A DNA stretch of 41,321 bases, taken from the NCBI GenBank assembly GCA_026125445.1, contig JAHCLE010000010.1, positions 1 to 41,321 of the forward strand. Reading direction: 5' to 3'. The stretch comes from Burkholderiales bacterium. GTDB taxonomy: Bacteria > Pseudomonadota > Gammaproteobacteria > Burkholderiales > Usitatibacteraceae. The notes beneath the pieces were generated by a model. It saw only the letters and a program-made list of their open reading frames with translations. It ran no database searches and had not been told where the DNA came from. Below are positions 1 through 8,890 of this stretch, piece by piece. Positions within the stretch are counted from its first letter, which is position 1. Each line of letters begins with the position of its first letter. A program made the translations under genes and the position numbers.

Positions 1-1707
1 GTCCTCGTCACCCTGGTCATCACCTACTGGGCGGCGCGGAAGACCAAGACCTCCTCCGAGTACTACGCGGCCGGCCGCAGCGTCTCGGCGCGGCAGAACG
101 GCTTCGCCCTGGCCGGCGACTACATGTCGGCCGCCTCCGTCCTCGGCATCTCCGGCATGGTGGCGCTGAAGGGCTACGACGGCATGATCTACGCCACCGG
201 CTGGCTGGTCGGCTGGCCGGCGCTCATGTTCCTCATGGCCGAGCCGCTGCGGAACCTCGGCAAGTTCACCTTCGCCGACGTGGTGGCCTTCCGCCTCCAG
301 CAGAAGCCGGTGCGCATCGCCGCCGCCATCGGTGGCATCGTGACGGTGCTCTTCTACACCATCGCCCAGATGGTCGGCTCCGGCTCGCTCATCCAGCTCA
401 TGTTCGGCCTCAAGTACGAGTTCGCCGAGATCATCGTGGGCGTGGTGATGCTGGCCTACGTGCTCTTCGGCGGCATGCTCGCGACCACCTGGGTCCAGAT
501 CATCAAGGCGGTGCTGCTGCTCATCGGCGTCACCTTCCTCACCGCGCTGACGCTCTCCAAGTTCGGCTTCAGCCCGGTGGCGCTCTACGCCGAGGTGGTG
601 AAGCAGCACGGCCCGGGGGCGCTGCAGCCCGGCGGCCTCATCACCAGCCCGCTCGAGGCCGTCTCCCTCGGCCTGGCGCTGATGTTCGGCCTGCTCGGCC
701 TGCCGCACATCCTCATGCGCTTCTTCACGGTGCCCACGGCCCAGGCCGCGCGCAAGAGCGTCATCTGGGCCATGGCGATCATCGGCGGCTTCTACGTGCT
801 CACGCTGTTCATGGGGCTGGGCGCGGCGATGAAGGTGGGTCCCACCAACATCACCGCCATAGACAAGGGCGGCAACATGGCCGCCCCGCTGCTCGCGCAG
901 CACCTGGGCGGCGGCGCGGACTCCATGCTCGGCAACCTCATGCTCGCCTTCGTGGCGGCGGTGGCCTTCGCCACCATCGTGGCGGTCGTGGCGGGCCTGG
1001 TGCTCGCGGCGGCCTCTGCCATGTCCCACGACCTGTGGGTCGGCGTGATCAAGGGAGACCACGCGACCTCCGACGAGGAGGTGCGCGCCGCGCGGATCTG
1101 CTCGGTGATCGTGGGCATCATGGCGATCACGATCGGCATCCTCGCGCAGGGCCAGAACGTCGCGCACCTGGTGGCGCTCGCCTTCGCGGTGGCGGCCTCG
1201 GCCAACCTGCCGGTGGTCCTGCTCACGCTCTACTGGAAGCGCTGCAACACGGCGGGCGTGGTGGGCGGCCTGGTCGTGGGCACGGTCACGGCCATCGGCC
1301 TCGTGCTCGTCTCGCCGAACATGACCTACCCGAAGGCGATCACGTCCGCGGCGCAGAAGGCCGTGGACACCGCGACGGCGCGCATCGCGAAGCTCGAGGC
1401 GGACATGGGTGCGGCCACGGAGGCGGCGGCCAAGGAGAAGCTCGAGAAGGCGATCGCGGCCTCGAAGAAGGATCTCGCGGCCAACCAGGCGACGCTGAAG
1501 AAGTTCGAAGGGCAGACCACGAGCCTCGTGGGCCTGGAGAAGCCGCTCTTCGAGCTGCGCAACCCCGGCATCATCTCCATCCCGCTGGGATTCCTCGCGG
1601 TGATCGTCTTCTCGCTCATGTTCAAGGACGGCAGGGCGCTCGCGATGTGGGACGAGCTCTACGTCCGGACGAACACCGGCATCGGCCGCGCAGGGGTCTC
1701 CCACTAG
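1..1707 (+). CDS. actP: Cation/acetate symporter (ActP-like, sodium:solute symporter family), 5' partial
   Basis: The reading frame is open from base 1, so the N-terminus lies outside the window; an internal ATG at 124 is not the true start. The protein is a multi-pass inner-membrane symporter of the SSS family that would bring in acetate or a similar short monocarboxylate with Na+ or H+. Seen: an early segment YYAAGRSVSARQNGFALAGD followed by MSAASVLGISG, which is the typical SSS/ActP N-terminal region, then repeated hydrophobic helices. Odd: between two late membrane segments (about bases 1320-1560) there is a long Ala/Lys/Glu-rich stretch that looks like a coiled coil, where E. coli ActP has only a short loop. 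The two genes downstream are of a kind often seen beside actP. Family assignment is solid; substrate is inferred. Confidence 0.85.
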   Translation, partial: VLVTLVITYWAARKTKTSSEYYAAGRSVSARQNGFALAGDYMSAASVLGISGMVALKGYDGMIYATGWLVGWPALMFLMAEPLRNLGKFTFADVVAFRLQQKPVRIAAAIGGIVTVLFYTIAQMVGSGSLIQLMFGLKYEFAEIIVGVVMLAYVLFGGMLATTWVQIIKAVLLLIGVTFLTALTLSKFGFSPVALYAEVVKQHGPGALQPGGLITSPLEAVSLGLALMFGLLGLPHILMRFFTVPTAQAARKSVIWAMAIIGGFYVLTLFMGLGAAMKVGPTNITAIDKGGNMAAPLLAQHLGGGADSMLGNLMLAFVAAVAFATIVAVVAGLVLAAASAMSHDLWVGVIKGDHATSDEEVRAARICSVIVGIMAITIGILAQGQNVAHLVALAFAVAASANLPVVLLTLYWKRCNTAGVVGGLVVGTVTAIGLVLVSPNMTYPKAITSAAQKAVDTATARIAKLEADMGAATEAAAKEKLEKAIAASKKDLAANQATLKKFEGQTTSLVGLEKPLFELRNPGIISIPLGFLAVIVFSLMFKDGRALAMWDELYVRTNTGIGRAGVSH

Positions 1708-1716
1708 CGGCGCGCA

Positions 1717-1745
1717 CGGGAGGGCGGCCGCGAGTCGCCCTCCCG
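1717..1745 (+). terminator. Terminator-like hairpin after actP
   Basis: A perfect 10-bp stem (CGGGAGGGCG paired with CGCCCTCCCG) encloses a 9-nt loop, 10 bases after the actP stop. There is no T tract, so it may be a weak terminator or an mRNA 3'-end stabiliser between actP and the next gene, which starts 17 bases further on. Confidence 0.5.
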
Positions 1746-1761
1746 GCGGTATCATCGAGCG

Positions 1762-3687
1762 ATGGCTTCGACCCCCGAGGGCGGCGCTCCCGCGCCCGCC
1801 TCCGCCACCGGGCTCGTGGCGTCCACCATGGCCACGCTGCGCCGGCACGCGCCGTTCAACGCGATGCGCGAGTCGCACCTCGCCTTCCTCGCCTCGCGGT
1901 TGAGGCTCGCCTACTTCTCGGAAGGCGAGGTGATCCTCGAGGGCGGCCAGGGCATCCCCGAGTGCGCCAACATCATCAAGCAGGGGGCGGTCGTCGTCTC
2001 GGCGGACACGGCGAGCGACGAGGTGGAGCTCGCCCTGCACGAGGGCGAGTGCTTTCCCATCGGGGCGCTGCTGGCCGGCCGGCCCGTCACGCGAACCTAC
2101 CGCGCCTCCCACGATACCTTCTGCTACCAGCTCGCGAGGCGCGACTTCAACGACCTCGTCGAGCAGAGCGAGGTGTTCCGCAACTTCTGCACGCACCGCA
2201 TCGCGCACCTCCTGCACCAGGCGCTGGGCAACCTGCAGAAGGACGTGGTCGCGAGCTCCGAGGAGCGCCAGCCGCTCGAGCGGCCGCTTCGCGAGGCCAT
2301 CCACCGCGAGGTGGTCACCGTGGACGAGAGCGCCCCCATCCGCGACGCGCTCGACCTCATGGTCTCGCAGAAGGTGGGCTCCGTGATCGTGACGCGGGGC
2401 GAGGGCGAGCTCGCCGGCATCTTCACGCTGCGCGACGTCGCCTCGCGGGTGGCCCTGCCCGGTCGCCCGGTGACCGATCCCGTCGCCGCCGTCATGACGC
2501 GCGACCCGGCCACGCTCGACGCCGACGAGTTCGCCTTCCAGGCTGCGATGCGCATGGCGGAACTCGGCATCCACCACATCGTGATCACCGAGGGGGGGCG
2601 GCTGCGCGGCATGGTGTCCGAGCGCGACCTCTTCCGCCTGCAGCGGGTGGGCCTCACCTCCATCGGCGGCGAGATCGTGGTGGCGAGGTCGGTGGAGCAG
2701 CTCGCGAAGCTCGCGAGGGACGTGCGCTCGCTCGTTCCCAGCCTCCTGCTGCAGGGCGTGAGCTCGGAGCACGCGACCCTGATCCTCTCCAGCCTCAACG
2801 ACCGCCTGACGCGCCGCGTGATCGCGCTCCTCGCGGACGACTTCGGCCTCGCGCCGGACGACTTCTGCTGGCTCGCGATGGGCTCCGAGGGGCGCCACGA
2901 GCAGACGCTCTCCTCCGACCAGGACAACGGGCTCGTCTTCCGCGATCCCGCCGACGGGAACGCCGACGCCGTCCGCTCGCGCCTGGTGCCCTTCGGGCGG
3001 GAGGTGAACGAGGTCCTCGCGAAGATCGGCTTCCCGCTCTGCCGCGGCGAGATCATGGCCGGCAACCCGCAGTGGTGCCTGTCGGAGTCCGAGTGGCGCG
3101 CGCGGTTCGCGGCGTGGATCTCCTCGGGTGACCCGGTGGCGATCCTCAACGCCACGATCTTCTTCGACTTCCGCCCCCTCGACGGCGACCCCGAGCTCGC
3201 CGACCGCCTGCGCGAGTGGCTGGGCGTGGCCATCCGCGACCAGGCGATCTTCCTGCGCGCCATGGCCCAGAACGCGCTCGCGAACCGGCCTCCCCTGGGC
3301 GTGATGCGCGACTTCGCCCTGTCGGAGGACCCGGAGCACGCGCGCACGATCGACCTCAAGGTGAACGGCGCCACGCTCTTCATCGACTGCGCGCGCGTGC
3401 TCGCGCTCGCCGCCGGCGTGGCGGCCACGGGGACGGCCCGCCGCATCCGCGAGGCGGCGGCGCGTCGCGGCCTCGCGCGCGAGGAGGCCGAGGGCTGGGT
3501 GGCGGCCTTCCACTACGTCCAGCTCTTCCGCCTGCGCCACCAGACGCGCCAGGTGAGCCGGGGCGAGGCGCCCGACAATCACCTCGATCCCGAGGGACTC
3601 AACGACCTGGACCGCCGGCTCCTCAAGGAGGCGCTGCGCACCGCCCGCAGCATGCAGCAGCGGCTGGCGCTCGACTACCACCTGTGA
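1762..3687 (+). CDS. cNMP-binding / CBS-pair / DUF294 nucleotidyltransferase-fold protein
   Basis: A 641-residue cytoplasmic protein with four modules. Residues about 25-150 form a cyclic-nucleotide-binding-like beta roll. Residues about 175-310 hold two CBS repeats (VGSVIVTRGEGELAGIFTLR, then GIHHIVITEGGRLRGM). Residues about 370-395 carry the DUF294 nucleotidyltransferase motif GSEGRHEQTLSSDQDN. The remainder is the helical DUF294 C-terminal domain. In this family the CBS and cNMP parts are thought to sense nucleotides and control the transferase domain; its substrate is not established. The ATG start follows the hairpin after actP. The stop overlaps the GTG start of the exonuclease gene, so the two are probably translationally coupled. 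Regulation of acetate uptake is an inference from position. Confidence 0.88.
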   Translation: MASTPEGGAPAPASATGLVASTMATLRRHAPFNAMRESHLAFLASRLRLAYFSEGEVILEGGQGIPECANIIKQGAVVVSADTASDEVELALHEGECFPIGALLAGRPVTRTYRASHDTFCYQLARRDFNDLVEQSEVFRNFCTHRIAHLLHQALGNLQKDVVASSEERQPLERPLREAIHREVVTVDESAPIRDALDLMVSQKVGSVIVTRGEGELAGIFTLRDVASRVALPGRPVTDPVAAVMTRDPATLDADEFAFQAAMRMAELGIHHIVITEGGRLRGMVSERDLFRLQRVGLTSIGGEIVVARSVEQLAKLARDVRSLVPSLLLQGVSSEHATLILSSLNDRLTRRVIALLADDFGLAPDDFCWLAMGSEGRHEQTLSSDQDNGLVFRDPADGNADAVRSRLVPFGREVNEVLAKIGFPLCRGEIMAGNPQWCLSESEWRARFAAWISSGDPVAILNATIFFDFRPLDGDPELADRLREWLGVAIRDQAIFLRAMAQNALANRPPLGVMRDFALSEDPEHARTIDLKVNGATLFIDCARVLALAAGVAATGTARRIREAAARRGLAREEAEGWVAAFHYVQLFRLRHQTRQVSRGEAPDNHLDPEGLNDLDRRLLKEALRTARSMQQRLALDYHL

Positions 3688-4385
3688 GCTGGCTCGCGCG
3701 GATCGCGGGGCCCAGGCCCGCCCTCGACGAGGAGACGGGGCTCCTGCTCAAGGCCTGGCGCTCTTCGGCGATCGTGCGGCCGCACGCGCCGTTCGCCGCC
3801 TGCGAGTGGACCGTCCTCGACACGGAGACGAGCGGCCTCGACGTCCGCCACCACACGCTGCTTTCGATCGGGGCGGTGCGCATGTCGGGCACGCACGTGG
3901 TCATGGGACGCTCCTTCTACCGCGAGATCCGCCCCGAGCGGGCGAGCGAGAAGGAGAACATCCTGGTGCACGGCATCGGCCGGGGCGCGCAGCTCTCCGG
4001 CGAGGCGCCGCAGCGGGCGCTGGCCGCCTTCATGGCCTTCGCGGGCGGGCGTCCGCTGGTGGCCTACAACGCGCCCTTCGACCGCGAAATGCTGGAGGGT
4101 GCGGTGCTGCGCCACCTCGGCGTCAAGTGGCGGCCGACCTGGATCGACGCGGCGGACCTGGTGAAGTCCATGTTCCCCGCCGAGGCGATGGAGCGCAAGA
4201 CGCTCGACGACTGGATGGGGCGCTTCGGCATCGTGCACTACGAGCGCCACAACGCGCTCGCCGACGCCCTGTGCACCGCGCAGCTCTTCCAGATACTCCT
4301 CGCGCGCGCCTCGCGCGAGGGCTACATCACGGTGGCCGACCTCCGCCGCGCCGAGCGCAACTACCACTGGCAGCGCAAGCGCTGA
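3684..4385 (+). CDS. DnaQ-like 3'-5' exonuclease (DEDDh family)
   Basis: A 233-residue protein with all DEDDh exonuclease motifs: Exo I DTET at D46/E48, Exo II in YNAPFD at D133, and Exo III HNALAD at H189/D194. It resembles the DNA polymerase III epsilon subunit but lacks a clear polymerase-binding tail, so it is more likely a stand-alone nuclease of the kind found beside DUF294 genes. The GTG start at 3684 overlaps the preceding stop as GTGA; no ATG occurs before the conserved region, so this start is preferred over longer readings that run through the upstream gene in another frame. It ends convergent with the alpha/beta hydrolase gene. Confidence 0.85.
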   Translation: MSWLARIAGPRPALDEETGLLLKAWRSSAIVRPHAPFAACEWTVLDTETSGLDVRHHTLLSIGAVRMSGTHVVMGRSFYREIRPERASEKENILVHGIGRGAQLSGEAPQRALAAFMAFAGGRPLVAYNAPFDREMLEGAVLRHLGVKWRPTWIDAADLVKSMFPAEAMERKTLDDWMGRFGIVHYERHNALADALCTAQLFQILLARASREGYITVADLRRAERNYHWQRKR

Positions 4386-4410
4386 CGGTCGCAGGCGGGT
4401 CCCCGACGCG

Positions 4411-4426
4411 TCGCCTGTTCAGGCGA
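4411..4426. terminator. Small convergent hairpin
   Basis: A 6-bp stem TCGCCT/AGGCGA with loop GTTC lies between two convergent genes and includes the hydrolase stop codon (4419-4421). No T tract follows on either side, so termination is only suggested. Confidence 0.3.
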
Positions 4427-5270
4427 GGGCGAGGGCGGCGTCGTACAGGGGCTGGCCGCGCTCGGCGAGCGCCTCCAGCACGCTGAAATGGTGCAGGCCC
4501 GGCAGGACGAGCGGCCCGCGCGCCTGCGGCGCCCAGCGGTCGGCGAGGAGGCGCGACTGGCGGAGGAACTCGCCGCTCTCGTCGCCGCCCACCGCCACCG
4601 CGAGCGGCGCCTCGATCGTCGGGCGCCGGTCGTGCAGGTCGAGCGCGCGGGCGGAGGCGGCGTCGAGGCGGAAGTCGGCGTTGCCGGAGAAGAGCGGCAT
4701 TGGCGAGAAATCAAAGAGCCCGCTGATGGGCACGCCTCCCGCGATGCGCGCCAGGTCGAACGCGAAGCGCTCGCGCGAGGCCGCGAAGATCGCGCCAACG
4801 AGGTGCCCGCCGGCGGAATGGCCCGCGACCACGATGCGCCGGGCCCCGGCTCCGTGGACCGGCGCGTGGATCGCGATCCAGTTGAGGGCCGCGATCGCGT
4901 CGTCGACGATGTCCGCGATGCCCACCGCCGGGCACAGCCGGTAGTTCACCAGCGCGACGCTCACGCCTTCGGCCACCCAGGACGGGGCGAGCCACGCGAA
5001 CAGGCGCTTGTCGAGCCCGCGCCAGTAGCCGCCGTGCAGGAAGACGAGGAGCCGCTCGCTCGCCGTCGCCGGGAAGAAGTCCACCCGCTGGCGAGCGTGG
5101 GGGCCGTAGGGGAGGTCCAGGCGGCCGGGAAGGCTCTGGCGGACGAACTCGGAGTCCTTTTCCCAGCGCGCGAAGAACGCGGGATGCTCCGGGACGAGCT
5201 GGCGGTTGCTGTACTCGCGCTCGACCCAAGCGGAATCGAGCGGAGAAGGTGGAAGGAGAAGGTCCTGCAT
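4419..5270 (-). CDS. Alpha/beta hydrolase, kynurenine-formamidase/esterase-like
   Basis: A 283-residue serine hydrolase. The oxyanion motif HGGYW is at residues 79-83, the nucleophile elbow GHSAGG has Ser152, and the likely triad is completed by Asp230 (GGDES) and His260 or His261 (GLHHFS). HGGxW plus this length fits arylformamidase (kynurenine formamidase) and related carboxylesterases. No kynureninase or tryptophan dioxygenase genes are nearby, so the substrate stays open. The ATG at 5270 begins a sequence typical of the family; a GTG at 5324 would add 18 residues with no family resemblance. It is divergent from the restriction gene at 5394, and this junction is the left edge of the lower-GC insert. 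Confidence 0.8.
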   Translation of the reverse strand: MQDLLLPPSPLDSAWVEREYSNRQLVPEHPAFFARWEKDSEFVRQSLPGRLDLPYGPHARQRVDFFPATASERLLVFLHGGYWRGLDKRLFAWLAPSWVAEGVSVALVNYRLCPAVGIADIVDDAIAALNWIAIHAPVHGAGARRIVVAGHSAGGHLVGAIFAASRERFAFDLARIAGGVPISGLFDFSPMPLFSGNADFRLDAASARALDLHDRRPTIEAPLAVAVGGDESGEFLRQSRLLADRWAPQARGPLVLPGLHHFSVLEALAERGQPLYDAALALA

Positions 5271-5393
5271 AGCAAGGTCCAATCGTCCGGGGAACCCTGA
5301 GTCGCTTCGTGCATGGCTCATCACGGGAGTCCCAGCCGCTCGACAATGACTGGAGCGTGTCCCTCGACTCAGGGCATACTACCCTTCACGCCT

Positions 5394-8300
5394 ATGGCCA
5401 GAAAATCCGACAGCCCGATCCTCAATAGCCCCTACGAGGAGCCGAGGAAGCATTACGCCACGGACGGCGAAGGCAATCTCAATTACTCCGACATCCGCGA
5501 TGGCCGGAGGATATTCACGCCGGATACGCCTTCTATACCGTCCTCGCAGGCGCAGCCGACCATGTTCGACCTCAACGAACTGGCGACGGAATTTCGGGAA
5601 CACGTCATAAACCTGCTCAGGGCTGAAGTCGCCGCGTGGCGGAATTCCGGGTATCCCGGTGTGTCTAGCCGCGTAACGCGGGAGCTTCTGGACTACTGGT
5701 TCCGCAACGACGAACGCCCTGATCGCGACAAGTTGTTCTTTGCGCAGCAGGAGGCGGTCGAAAGCGCGATCTGGCTTAACGAGATCGCGGAGCGGTCGAA
5801 TGCCGGTTCGCACATTCTCGATCGACTCACGCGCTCCCAGCGCACGGTTTCGGACGATGCGGAACAGGTTCTTCCCCGGATCGCGTTCAAGATGGCGACG
5901 GGCACGGGCAAGACCGTGGTCATGGCCTGCCTGATCCTCTATCACTTCCTGAACCGCCGGCAATATCGGAACGACACGCACTATGCCGACGACTTTCTCG
6001 TCGTGGCGCCAGGCATCACGATCCGTGACCGGCTCCAGGTGCTGTTCGTGGACACGAGCACGCGCAATCGCTTGGACGCAATGGATTACTACCGGCAGCG
6101 GGCCCTGGTGCCACCCCAGTACGCGGATCAGCTCGACTCGCTGAACGCGCGTCTCGTCGTCACGAATTATCACGCCTTCGAACCCCGCGTTCTTTCGGGC
6201 AACAAGCGAAGCCCGTTCGACGGGAAATTGGATCACGAAGGCAACAAGCGGCAGGCGCTGGAAGACTTCTCGCTCGTCGTGAAGCGCGTGCTTGGCAAGT
6301 TCCGTCCGGGGCGACGACTGCTGATCCTGAATGACGAAGCCCATCACTGTTATCTGCCGAAGGCGAAGGGGCGCGATACGGAAGAGGAGGCCAGCGCCAC
6401 GGAGAACGAGCGCGCCGCCGTCTGGTTCACGGGCCTGACGGAGATCGCGCGGCGCTTTCAGGTGCGGAGCGTGTACGACCTCTCCGCGACGCCGTATTAC
6501 CTCTCTGGTTCCGGCTGGCCCGCCTACTCGCTTTTCCCATGGGTAGTCACGGACTTCGGCCTCATCGAGGCGATCGAAGCGGGGCTGGTCAAGATCCCGT
6601 TCCTTCCGGAGGAGGACACCAGCCAGCAATTGGGCCAGCCCGTACTTCGGGAGCTCTACAAGCACTGCAAGGACCAGCTTCCGCGAAAGGGACAGGAGCG
6701 GGCGCGCAGCGAGGCGAAAAAGAAGAATGAGAAGGTGGCCGAGGCACCGCCGAGCCTTCCGGCCACGCTGGTCACGGCACTCCAGATGTTCGTCCGCCAT
6801 TACGAGAGCTACGAAGCGGGCATGCGGGGCAGGGGCGAGCGACGCATGGACCTGCTCACGGAGCCCCCCGTATTCATCGTCGTGTGCAACAACACGACGG
6901 TGTCCAAGGAGGTCTTCAAGTACGTCGCGGGTTGGGAGGTGGAAGGCGAGGAGGGTGAAACGATCGCGTACGCGGGCGCCTTTGACTGCTTCTCGAACTA
7001 CGACCCTGTTACCAAGGCGCGCCGCAATAAGCCGCCCACGCTTCTCATCGACAGCGACGCGCTGGAATACTCCGGCCAGGTGGATTCGGAGTTCAAGCGA
7101 GTGTTCGCCCCAGAGATCGAACAGTTCAAGCGCGATTTCCGCATCCAGTATCCGGAGCGAAGCGCGGAGGATGTCGACGAAACCGTGATTCTGCGCGAAG
7201 TGGTGAACACGGTGGGCAAGCGCGGCAGGTTGGGTGCCCACGTGCGCTGCGTCGTGTCGGTGTCGATGCTGACGGAGGGGTGGGATGCCAATACGGTCAC
7301 CCACATCGTGGGGCTGCGGGCGTTCAATTCGCAGCTATTGTGCGAGCAGGTGGCAGGCCGGGCGCTTCGTCGCAGGGAGTATTTTCTCGACCCGAAGACG
7401 GGGATGTTCCCGCCAGAGTACGCACACATCATCGGCGTGCCCTTCAAGCTGTTCAAGCCCGGGGCAAGCGAGTATGTGGAGCCCGTGCCGACAGTCGAGG
7501 TGCGCGCCTTGTCGGAACGGGAGAAGTTCGAGATCCGGTTTCCGAACGTGGTGGGCTACCGGGTCCACACGATCGATGCCCCCCTCGAGGCGGATCTGTC
7601 GGCGATCGAGGATTTCAGGCTCGACTTTACAAAGGTGCCGGCCAGGACGCTTCTCGGAACGCCTGTCGGCCCGGAGAAGCGGGTGCTATCCCTGGACGAG
7701 GCCCTCGAGTTGCGCGAGCAAGAGGTTCTCTTCTGGCTCGTCCAGCAGCTTCTCCGCCATCGGTTCCGCGACAAGGACGACCGGCCTGAGGTGACACAGT
7801 TCGCCGCGTTGAGGCGCATTGCCGAGCGCTGGATCGCGGAGAAGGTAAAGGTGATCGGGGAGACGGACGAGCGGTACCGGAGGTTCGTCGTCTACTGGAA
7901 GGGTGAGGAGGTCGCGGCGCACATCAACCGGGCCATCGAATCCCACGCGCAGCGCCAAGGGCGTACAAGCGTTCAGCCCGTCCTGAACCACTACAACCCG
8001 GAGGGTTCGACCCGATACGTGTCCGGGCACACGACGCGCAAGACCATTCCCACGAAGAAAAGTCACGTAAACGTGGTCGTTGCGGACACCGATTCCTGGG
8101 AGCAGCTTACGGCCAAGGCGCTGGACGAGATGAAAGAGGTGGAGTCCTACGTCAAGAACGCCTACCTTCAATTCGGAGTTCCGTACGTCAAGGAAGGCCG
8201 CGACCGTACATACCTGCCGGATTTCATCGCTCGAGTTCGCGTGGGAGACGGGAAAGATGAGTTCGTGAATCTCATCGTCGAGGTCACGGGGATGAACCAG

Positions 8301-8558
8301 GACAAGGCGGAAAAGCGCTGGTACCTGGAGAACCGCTGGCTCCCTGCGGTGAACAATCGGGGGATGTGGGGGCAGTGGGGCTTCGCCGAAATCACGACCG
8401 ACATCGCCACGGTGAAGAACCAGATTTCAGACGCGATCGAACGAGTGCGCGCGGAGGCAGAGGCGCGGCAGGAACGGCAATTCTTTGCCAAGGCGCAGTC
8501 GGTCTCGATGGCCAACGTATGGGACAACCCCGGCGACGAGGTGTGGAATGGTGCTTAG
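5394..8558 (+). CDS. Type III-like restriction enzyme, DEAD/DEAH helicase-nuclease subunit
   Basis: A 1054-residue superfamily 2 ATPase fused to a nuclease-like domain. Seen: Walker A MATGTGKT near residue 167, DEAH box LNDEAHHCY near 313, motif V region LTEGWDANTVTHIVGLRAF, motif VI QVAGRALRR near 651, and a C-terminal PD-(D/E)xK-like block with LPDF near 940 and VEVTG near 962. It would translocate on DNA and cut unmodified DNA together with the methyltransferase at 8891. The ATG at 5394 (MARKSDSP) is preferred; an upstream in-frame ATG at 5313 would overlap the divergent hydrolase region. Its last 11 bases overlap the toxin gene. From memory it resembles a family annotated in databases as BPTD_3080-type restriction endonuclease; I could not check this. 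Base composition is lower in GC than the flanks. Confidence 0.85.
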   Translation: MARKSDSPILNSPYEEPRKHYATDGEGNLNYSDIRDGRRIFTPDTPSIPSSQAQPTMFDLNELATEFREHVINLLRAEVAAWRNSGYPGVSSRVTRELLDYWFRNDERPDRDKLFFAQQEAVESAIWLNEIAERSNAGSHILDRLTRSQRTVSDDAEQVLPRIAFKMATGTGKTVVMACLILYHFLNRRQYRNDTHYADDFLVVAPGITIRDRLQVLFVDTSTRNRLDAMDYYRQRALVPPQYADQLDSLNARLVVTNYHAFEPRVLSGNKRSPFDGKLDHEGNKRQALEDFSLVVKRVLGKFRPGRRLLILNDEAHHCYLPKAKGRDTEEEASATENERAAVWFTGLTEIARRFQVRSVYDLSATPYYLSGSGWPAYSLFPWVVTDFGLIEAIEAGLVKIPFLPEEDTSQQLGQPVLRELYKHCKDQLPRKGQERARSEAKKKNEKVAEAPPSLPATLVTALQMFVRHYESYEAGMRGRGERRMDLLTEPPVFIVVCNNTTVSKEVFKYVAGWEVEGEEGETIAYAGAFDCFSNYDPVTKARRNKPPTLLIDSDALEYSGQVDSEFKRVFAPEIEQFKRDFRIQYPERSAEDVDETVILREVVNTVGKRGRLGAHVRCVVSVSMLTEGWDANTVTHIVGLRAFNSQLLCEQVAGRALRRREYFLDPKTGMFPPEYAHIIGVPFKLFKPGASEYVEPVPTVEVRALSEREKFEIRFPNVVGYRVHTIDAPLEADLSAIEDFRLDFTKVPARTLLGTPVGPEKRVLSLDEALELREQEVLFWLVQQLLRHRFRDKDDRPEVTQFAALRRIAERWIAEKVKVIGETDERYRRFVVYWKGEEVAAHINRAIESHAQRQGRTSVQPVLNHYNPEGSTRYVSGHTTRKTIPTKKSHVNVVVADTDSWEQLTAKALDEMKEVESYVKNAYLQFGVPYVKEGRDRTYLPDFIARVRVGDGKDEFVNLIVEVTGMNQDKAEKRWYLENRWLPAVNNRGMWGQWGFAEITTDIATVKNQISDAIERVRAEAEARQERQFFAKAQSVSMANVWDNPGDEVWNGA

Positions 8559-8880
8559 CCCGGGGGATGTCGTGATGCTGGATGTCATGTATTCGGATCA
8601 GACGGGGATGAAGCAGCGGCCCGCGGTTGTGCTCACGATGCCCGACGCGAACGGCGATTTCCTCATTGCGCCGATCACCACCACTTCCGGCCTTGGCAAT
8701 TCGACGGCGTTGGACGCGGCCAAGTTCGCGAGGGGCGGCCTTCCGCACATGAGCTGGATACGCGCGGATCGTGTGTTCATTGTCAACACGACTACCGTCG
8801 TGAAGCAGTTCGGCACGCTGAAGCCGGAAGCCGTCAAGGAAGTCCTGAAGATCCTCTGTCCGGCAATCGGCTGCAAATAG
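8548..8880 (+). CDS. MazF/PemK-like endoribonuclease toxin
   Basis: A 110-residue protein that starts with the MazF/PemK fold signature: [13 protein letters not shown], then [10 protein letters not shown] and IAPITTTSG, where the Arg and Thr/Ser positions correspond to the RNA-cleavage site of the family. The ATG at 8548 lies inside the end of the restriction gene (11-base overlap), so the two are probably co-translated. The methyltransferase starts 10 bases after its stop. No antitoxin-sized gene lies before or after it, which is unusual for MazF. It could be a domesticated member that acts as part of the restriction system, or its antitoxin is elsewhere or replaced by another island protein. 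Family call is firm, toxicity is inferred. Confidence 0.75.
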   Translation: MVLSPGDVVMLDVMYSDQTGMKQRPAVVLTMPDANGDFLIAPITTTSGLGNSTALDAAKFARGGLPHMSWIRADRVFIVNTTTVVKQFGTLKPEAVKEVLKILCPAIGCK

Positions 8881-8890
8881 CGAGAGACCC

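Noticed and set aside
1035-3131. Long Arg/Gly/Pro-rich open frame across actP and the DUF294 gene
   Set aside because: Out-of-frame reading through two well-supported genes; composition is typical of a shadow frame in high-GC DNA and it has no recognisable motifs.
5271-5393. Attachment-site direct repeats flanking the restriction insert
   Set aside because: Compared by eye with 12790-12850; only short chance matches were seen.
8485-8547. Longer N-terminus or antitoxin before the MazF-like gene
   Set aside because: This stretch codes for the end of the restriction enzyme in another frame; the MazF fold begins right after the ATG at 8548.
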